Assembly: GCF_025398335.1 (NCBI RefSeq)
Contig: NZ_JAODOO010000008.1
Span: 1-64,000 of the forward strand
DNA from: Clostridium sp. CX1
GTDB taxonomy: Bacteria; Bacillota; Clostridia; Clostridiales; Clostridiaceae
DNA: 64,000 nt
Direction of reading: 5' to 3'
How positions within the stretch are numbered: the first letter of the stretch is position 1; every line of letters begins with the position of its first letter. Of the stretch, positions 59,849-64,000 are shown piece by piece. The notes under the pieces are model-generated. The model was not told where the DNA came from and did no database searches. It saw only the letters and a list, made by a program, of their open reading frames with translations. Made by a program: the position numbers and the translations under genes.

Positions 59849-60286
59849 CTATATTAATTCTCTAGCTAATTTTTCTAATTCATCTAACTTACTTTCATAG
59901 TTAACAAAAGTTCCATCATAAGCTTCCTTAACAGTCTTAAAATAGTTTATAAAATCCTGCTGCTTCTTTAAGCTTATATTTAACTTGGAGGCAAGAGTAT
60001 TTAAAAACTCAATCTCTTTTTTATCGAATTCTCCATCTATTAAAGCAACTCCAAATAACTCAAAATAAATTATATTTTTAGCTCTATCTGAAGAATCAAT
60101 TAGCTCTTTAGCAGCTGATTCCAAAGTTAGCTTTTCTATAGATTCATTATCTAGGGATAGCTCTTCTAGGTATTCATCTATTAGTTCCTTTTCATGGTTG
60201 GAAAATACTTCATCCACATTAGACAAAGCATGAACTAAGTTAATAAAAGCAATTCTCTCTTTTTTATTTAACTCCTTTAAAAACAT
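59849..60286 (-). CDS. TerB-like helical protein
   Basis: This 145-residue all-helical protein has the TerB-type repeats FINLVHALSNVDEVFSNHEK (about 14-33) and FELFGVALIDGEFDKKEIEF (about 75-94), each with a D-G/E-x-x-E calcium-site-like turn. It is related in domain type to the N-terminus of the 38581-39975 protein. It is soluble, monocistronic and of unknown role. Confidence 0.75.
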   Translation of the reverse strand: MFLKELNKKERIAFINLVHALSNVDEVFSNHEKELIDEYLEELSLDNESIEKLTLESAAKELIDSSDRAKNIIYFELFGVALIDGEFDKKEIEFLNTLASKLNISLKKQQDFINYFKTVKEAYDGTFVNYESKLDELEKLARELI

Positions 60287-60394
60287 ATAAACTCCCCCTT
60301 TAGATTAATATAATTTTATATCATAATTATATTATATAGTTAAATATACCACATATCAACTTAATTTTTGTCATTTTTATAGTTATATTACTCT

Positions 60395-62095
60395 CTATTT
60401 TTCCTCAGAAACTTGAAACTTTTCTATATTTTTTACCATTTCCTCCGTTATATCCGTTAACTGCTCAGCGGCACCTGCTATCTCCTGGGAAGAGGCACTT
60501 ATCTCCTGAGTAGAAGATGATATTTCTTCTACAGAAGCTGAAATATTTCCTGAAGCACAGGACATACTCATAGTGTCTTCGATTATTCTTTCTTTTTCCT
60601 TATTAATAGCAACTATATTATTGTGTATATTATTGATTTTAGGAAAAACCTCTTCTATGTAACTGATAACTGTTCTAATACTATCTGTAGAACTGTTAAG
60701 CTTTATTACCTGGTCATTGAGCCTGTCATTCATATTGTCTGATGTTTCAGCAATCAATTCCCCTTCATGTAAAACAACTTCAATTAAGGAAGTTATATTC
60801 TGTGATGAATTCTTAGATTGTTCTGCCAGCTTCCTTATTTCTTCTGCAACTATTGAGAATCCTCTACCGCTTTCTCCAGCTCTTGCAGCCTCAATAGCTG
60901 CATTTAAGGCAAGTAAATTAGTTTGATCTGCAATATCATTTATTATGTTAGTTATTTTGCTAATTTTATTTAAGTTTATAGCAAAGCCTTTTATTTTGTC
61001 TCTTACATCATCAAAAGATAAATTTACCTCCTTGATTGATTGTTCAAAATTTACTAAATCTTTATTACTATCCTGAGCCTTATTATTTATAATTTCAACT
61101 TCAGAATTTAACATTTTCGCTAGTGATAAAATTTCATTAACCTTTGTCCCAAAGTTATCTAGTATAGTATTTATAGTTACCATTTGTTCCTTCTGAACAC
61201 TTAGGTTTTTTACACCTTCATCAGTAGATTCAGCAACAGCTTCAGAAGCAACTGCCAGTTCTTTTGACACAGCAGATAAGCTTTCTGTCTGCTGCCTTAC
61301 CCTATTTGAGCTTATTCCTATATCTTCAACAATTTTCTTAATATCCACCCTAACTTTGTTAATATATAAAGCTATATCTTCAAGTTCATCTCCACTTTTA
61401 ATATGCATAGGAGTTGTTAAATCTCCTTCGGACATTTTATCAAGTCCATACTTTATCTTTTCTACACTTAAGGATATCTTCTTTGATAAGTTAAAAACCA
61501 TTAAGATAGTTAAGCTGCACATAACTAGAACTGTAATTATAAGACTTAGGTTCATGATCTTTTTAGTATATGTGTATAATGATACATCTATGTCTGCCCC
61601 CATTATGGCTATAATCTCACCTGAAGAATTTTTAATAGGTGCATATCCAGATATAAGTACACCATCGCTATCTTCTACAGGATTCTTTGAATAAGATACC
61701 TTTCCACCAAAGGCCTCTAACATTTCCTCCTCTAAGTTATACTTTTCTCCAATCTGGTCGCTTTCTTTAATATTTGCATCTACTAGCATATAGGCACTGC
61801 TATCATCTTTTCCCATAATATATAAAAACTTTATACCTGTATCATTTTTATAGGTTATTAGCGATTCCTTTAGCTCTTTATATTCCTTACTATCCATAGA
61901 CTTATTTTTAATAAGCCTCCCTACCTTATCTCCATCAACAGAACTCACTGCTTTTTTAGCGTTCTCTGCTACATCCTCCTGTACCTTTGAAAATACATGC
62001 TGAAAGGTAAATAAATTAACTGTAAATAGTAAAATCATTGAAAAGATAAATATTAATCCTACCCTTTTTAGAATCTTTAATCCTAGTTTTCCCAT
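60395..62095 (-). CDS. Methyl-accepting chemotaxis protein under c-di-GMP control
   Basis: This 566-residue chemoreceptor has a membrane segment at about 12-30 and an extracytoplasmic Cache-type domain (33-180; [38 protein letters not shown]). A second membrane segment (about 183-203), HAMP and the signalling domain (tip [20 protein letters not shown]) follow. No C-terminal pentapeptide tether is seen. The ATG at 62095 is close to AAGGGG and 5 nt after a 6-codon upstream frame. A c-di-GMP-II riboswitch and terminator precede it, linking expression to the motile/sessile switch. Confidence 0.93.
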   Translation of the reverse strand: MGKLGLKILKRVGLIFIFSMILLFTVNLFTFQHVFSKVQEDVAENAKKAVSSVDGDKVGRLIKNKSMDSKEYKELKESLITYKNDTGIKFLYIMGKDDSSAYMLVDANIKESDQIGEKYNLEEEMLEAFGGKVSYSKNPVEDSDGVLISGYAPIKNSSGEIIAIMGADIDVSLYTYTKKIMNLSLIITVLVMCSLTILMVFNLSKKISLSVEKIKYGLDKMSEGDLTTPMHIKSGDELEDIALYINKVRVDIKKIVEDIGISSNRVRQQTESLSAVSKELAVASEAVAESTDEGVKNLSVQKEQMVTINTILDNFGTKVNEILSLAKMLNSEVEIINNKAQDSNKDLVNFEQSIKEVNLSFDDVRDKIKGFAINLNKISKITNIINDIADQTNLLALNAAIEAARAGESGRGFSIVAEEIRKLAEQSKNSSQNITSLIEVVLHEGELIAETSDNMNDRLNDQVIKLNSSTDSIRTVISYIEEVFPKINNIHNNIVAINKEKERIIEDTMSMSCASGNISASVEEISSSTQEISASSQEIAGAAEQLTDITEEMVKNIEKFQVSEEK

Positions 62096-62100
62096 ACCCC

Positions 62101-62121
62101 TTATGATGCAGTTGTATACAT
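62101..62121 (-). CDS. Six-codon upstream reading frame (MYTTAS)
   Basis: ATG at 62121 has the strong site GGGGGG 7 nt upstream, and its TAA ends 5 nt before the chemoreceptor ATG, which itself is only 1 nt from AAGGGG. Ribosomes may load here and reinitiate. This is inferred from spacing alone. Confidence 0.35.
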   Translation of the reverse strand: MYTTAS

Positions 62122-62156
62122 CAATATTCCCCCCTTTTGAAAAATATATTTACACT

Positions 62157-62215
62157 AAAAAAGACCTGAATTATAAACAGACAACATCATAACTTCTGTT
62201 CAGTAAATACAGGTC
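62157..62215 (-). terminator. Riboswitch-controlled terminator
   Basis: On the minus strand GACCTG (62210-62215) pairs with CAGGTC (62163-62168). An inner AACAG/CTGTT stem lies within, and a T6 run (62157-62162) follows. The first arm overlaps the conserved ACCGACC end of the c-di-GMP-II aptamer, so ligand binding and termination are mutually exclusive. Confidence 0.85.
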
Positions 62216-62280
62216 GGTTGCACAACTAACTCAAAGCTTTCAAGGTACAAAATTATAGAAAGCTTTTTATTGTTTCCTTA
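62210..62280 (-). promoter_or_regulatory. Cyclic-di-GMP-II riboswitch aptamer
   Basis: The minus-strand RNA carries GGAAACAAT, a 9-bp AAAGCTTTC/GAAAGCTTT hairpin and the near-invariant GAGTTAGTTGTGCAACCGAC. These are the hallmark strings of the class II c-di-GMP riboswitch known from Clostridium. Because the terminator uses the last aptamer bases, bound c-di-GMP should favour read-through (an ON switch), unless the alternate pairing is stronger than it looks. Confidence 0.92.
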
Positions 62281-62311
62281 TAATTAAATTTAACTAATAT
62301 AAGTCATAGAT

Positions 62312-62340
62312 ATATTATCATATAAAACTGTTACATTCAA
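62312..62340 (-). promoter_or_regulatory. Promoter of riboswitch-MCP transcript
   Basis: Minus-strand TTGAAT (62335-62340), 17 bp, TAATAT (62312-62317) with TG just upstream of the -10. The predicted start is near 62305, giving a 210-nt leader that includes the whole riboswitch. Confidence 0.6.
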
Positions 62341-62415
62341 CATTTTTTGTAACTCTTTAGCTATGTTATATGAAAAAACTAGAAATTAATCCATGTAATT
62401 ACATAAGATAAAATT

Positions 62416-62994
62416 TTATTCTCTCCTTATATTTCTAACATTTAGCCCCTTAACATGGTAGAAGTTTAAAATAGTATTTGTCATTTCCTTTGGAGTTTTT
62501 TCTGTGCCATCCTCCACCCATTTTTTCAGTGCAAACCACAATCCACCAGCGGAAAAATGATTAAAATAACTATTATTTGATACAAAAACTAAATTTTTAA
62601 ATTTTTCATCTGTTGCCATAGAATTTAAGTATTTTAAATGTAACTCAAGCAGTATTTGATATACATTGTTATCTACAAGTTTTTTTACAAATTCTCTATT
62701 TTCATACCAGTATTCAAAATATGTAATAAGCAGATCATATAATGTTATATCATTTTTAGCTGAAATTGTGTTTATAAAATCATTGTAAAATCCATCAACA
62801 TAGTATTCTAATATAGCTTCTTTTTTAGCAAAGTTTCTATAAACTGTTTGTCTAGTTAAATCTGCATTTTCTGCAATTTCTTTTAAAGTTATTTCACTAT
62901 AGGGTTTTTTATCCATTAATTCAATTAATGACTTTACAATGAAACTTTTAGACCTTAAAGTTATAGGATTAACCTTTTCTTTCATTTGATTCAT
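62416..62994 (-). CDS. TetR/AcrR family regulator
   Basis: This 192-residue protein has an N-terminal HTH (SFIVKSLIELMDKKPYSEIT, then LKEIAENADLTRQTVYRNFA). The C-terminal half (YYVDGFYNDFINTI, FSAGGLWFALKKWVEDGTEK, then TPKEM) matches the DhaS-like TetR_C_8 group. GGAG lies 11 nt before the ATG. It is divergent from degV, and a perfect 9-bp dyad next to the degV promoter is its likely operator. Confidence 0.9.
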   Translation of the reverse strand: MNQMKEKVNPITLRSKSFIVKSLIELMDKKPYSEITLKEIAENADLTRQTVYRNFAKKEAILEYYVDGFYNDFINTISAKNDITLYDLLITYFEYWYENREFVKKLVDNNVYQILLELHLKYLNSMATDEKFKNLVFVSNNSYFNHFSAGGLWFALKKWVEDGTEKTPKEMTNTILNFYHVKGLNVRNIRRE

Positions 62995-63035
62995 TTGTAA
63001 CTTTTCTCCTTATTTGTGTAACTTATTATATTTAA

Positions 63036-63100
63036 TTGACTTCATACTTTATAGTATTATATTATAAGTATACAAGTGTTACAAGTGTATAACTTGTAAC
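63036..63100 (+). promoter_or_regulatory. degV promoter with TetR-type operator
   Basis: -35 TTGACT (63036-63041), 16-bp spacer, -10 TATATT (63058-63063). Just downstream is the perfect dyad GTTACAAGT-GTATA-ACTTGTAAC (63078-63100), preceded by a partial copy ACAAGTG. Size and symmetry suit a TetR dimer, here the divergent regulator. Confidence 0.75.
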
Positions 63101-63129
63101 ATTTATAACATTTTTTTGAGGTGGATTGT

Positions 63130-63978
63130 ATGCATAAAATAGCTGTAGTAGTTGATAGTACTGCTGTAATTGACAAAGAAATAATTGAAAAAAATAGCAA
63201 CTTATACTCAATACCATTACGTGTAATAGTTGACGGTAAAGATCTTAGAGATGGTTTAGATATAACTCCAAGTGAATTTTGCAGGAAAATGGAAGAATCC
63301 TTGGATCTACCAACTACTTCGCAACCCTCTGCTGGAGAAGTTTTTAAACTTTTAGATGAATTAGTAAAAAAGTACGATCATATTATATACATTACCATTA
63401 GCTCTAAGCTAAGCGGTACATTCCAAACAGGACTGTTAGCTAGAGCTCAAATTTCCGAGGATAAAATAACTGTTTTTGACTCCCTATTTACAGCAACTAT
63501 TCAAAAGCAGATGGCCCTTGAGACTTTGGAGTTAATAAAAGAGGGAGCTAGTATTGAACATATTATTAAAAATCTTGAATACATCAGGTCAAACTCAAGA
63601 ATATTATTAGTGGTAGATGATTTAGCACATTTGCATCGTACTGGAAGAATATCATTGTCTGCAGCCTCCTTTGGTAGAATGTTAAGTATAAAGCCAATTT
63701 TGTCCTTTGAGGAAGGCGAAATATTAGTAAGTCAAAAAGTAAGAACAATGAAAAAAGTATATAACAATTTAATTGAACAAATTAAAAATGAAAAGCTTAC
63801 AAATAACTCGAAGATTATTCTAGCACATGCAAATGGCTATGATTATGCCTTGAATTTAAAGGAAATGTTGATGGATATATATCCTGAACATGAAATTGTC
63901 ATTGAAGAGCTATCCCCTGTAATAAGTGTACATACAGGAACTAGAAGCATCGGCTTGTCCTGGATAAATAAGAGATAG
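63130..63978 (+). CDS. DegV family fatty-acid-binding protein
   Basis: This 282-residue DegV-fold protein starts KIAVVVDSTAVIDKEI and has LRVIVDGKDLRDGLDI (about 30-45), DLPTTSQPSAGEVF (about 59-72), ITISSKLSGTFQT (about 93-105) and HLHRTGRISLSAASFGRMLSIKP in the middle. Members (FakB-like) bind fatty acids for FakA kinase. The ATG at 63130 has GAGGTGG 5 nt upstream; the GTG at 63121 lies inside that site. It is complete, ending before the window edge. The TetR operator suggests lipid-linked control. Confidence 0.93.
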   Translation: MHKIAVVVDSTAVIDKEIIEKNSNLYSIPLRVIVDGKDLRDGLDITPSEFCRKMEESLDLPTTSQPSAGEVFKLLDELVKKYDHIIYITISSKLSGTFQTGLLARAQISEDKITVFDSLFTATIQKQMALETLELIKEGASIEHIIKNLEYIRSNSRILLVVDDLAHLHRTGRISLSAASFGRMLSIKPILSFEEGEILVSQKVRTMKKVYNNLIEQIKNEKLTNNSKIILAHANGYDYALNLKEMLMDIYPEHEIVIEELSPVISVHTGTRSIGLSWINKR

Positions 63979-64000
63979 AGTTGAATTTTATTAAAAAGTA

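Overview
The window is low-GC DNA with strong AGGAGG-type ribosome binding sites, frequent GTG and TTG starts and many Rho-independent terminators. It encodes PolC, an rpsF-ssb-rpsR operon, a class III hybrid-cluster protein, a cell-wall-binding-repeat protein, a c-di-GMP-II riboswitch and a probable selenoprotein. Together these point to an anaerobic Firmicute close to Clostridium sensu stricto. No species is claimed. Most of the window is chromosomal core or lineage accessory DNA. I saw no prophage, intact insertion sequence, CRISPR array or origin.

Layout. 1-480: initiator tRNA-fMet and two tandem promoters on the minus strand, apparently the leader of an rRNA operon that continues off the left edge. 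0.7-7.6 kb: FAD oxidoreductase, cold-shock protein, a candidate rod-shaped small RNA, two YitT-family membrane proteins and, between them, a His-rich protein with a two-component system. 7.7-15 kb: a cell-wall-binding/solute-binding fusion, an ABC exporter, a TauE-like permease, a MutT-type hydrolase and an amino-acid permease. 15-22.4 kb: an unusual chemoreceptor, azoreductase, a Nif11-like peptide and a hybrid-kinase pair. 22.7-26.2 kb: a split bacterial Tm-1 system whose upstream regulator is a TIM-barrel/AraC fusion. 26.2-28.1 kb: pentapeptide protein and the rpsF-ssb-rpsR operon with its S6:S18 leader. 28.2-30 kb: a peroxide-defence island with a deleted glutathione peroxidase, a selenocysteine peroxiredoxin-like protein and a frameshifted ohrR. 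The three share OhrR-like operators.

30-38.5 kb: methyltransferase, hcp, QueG-like protein with a divergent LysR regulator, Cys-rich Fe-S protein, TfoX C-terminal protein and a two-gene radical-SAM DNA-repair cassette. 38.5-41.7 kb: a TerB/beta-helix protein with a dynamin-like GTPase, the best candidate here for an undescribed multi-gene system. 41.9-52 kb: hydrolases, nitroreductase, iron alcohol dehydrogenase, RNase P RNA, two decayed small genes, two tRNA-editing proteins, a Dus enzyme and a divergent CGGC-protein/MocR pair. 52-60 kb: polC and small housekeeping genes. 60-64 kb: a second TerB-like protein, a chemoreceptor under a c-di-GMP-II riboswitch, and a TetR/DegV divergent pair with a clear operator.

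The main functional themes are signalling and motility, redox and peroxide stress, tRNA and DNA quality control, and envelope proteins. Domain assignments are from motif recognition by eye. Residue ranges are approximate, and many start codons were moved downstream of the longest reading frame to fit a ribosome binding site.
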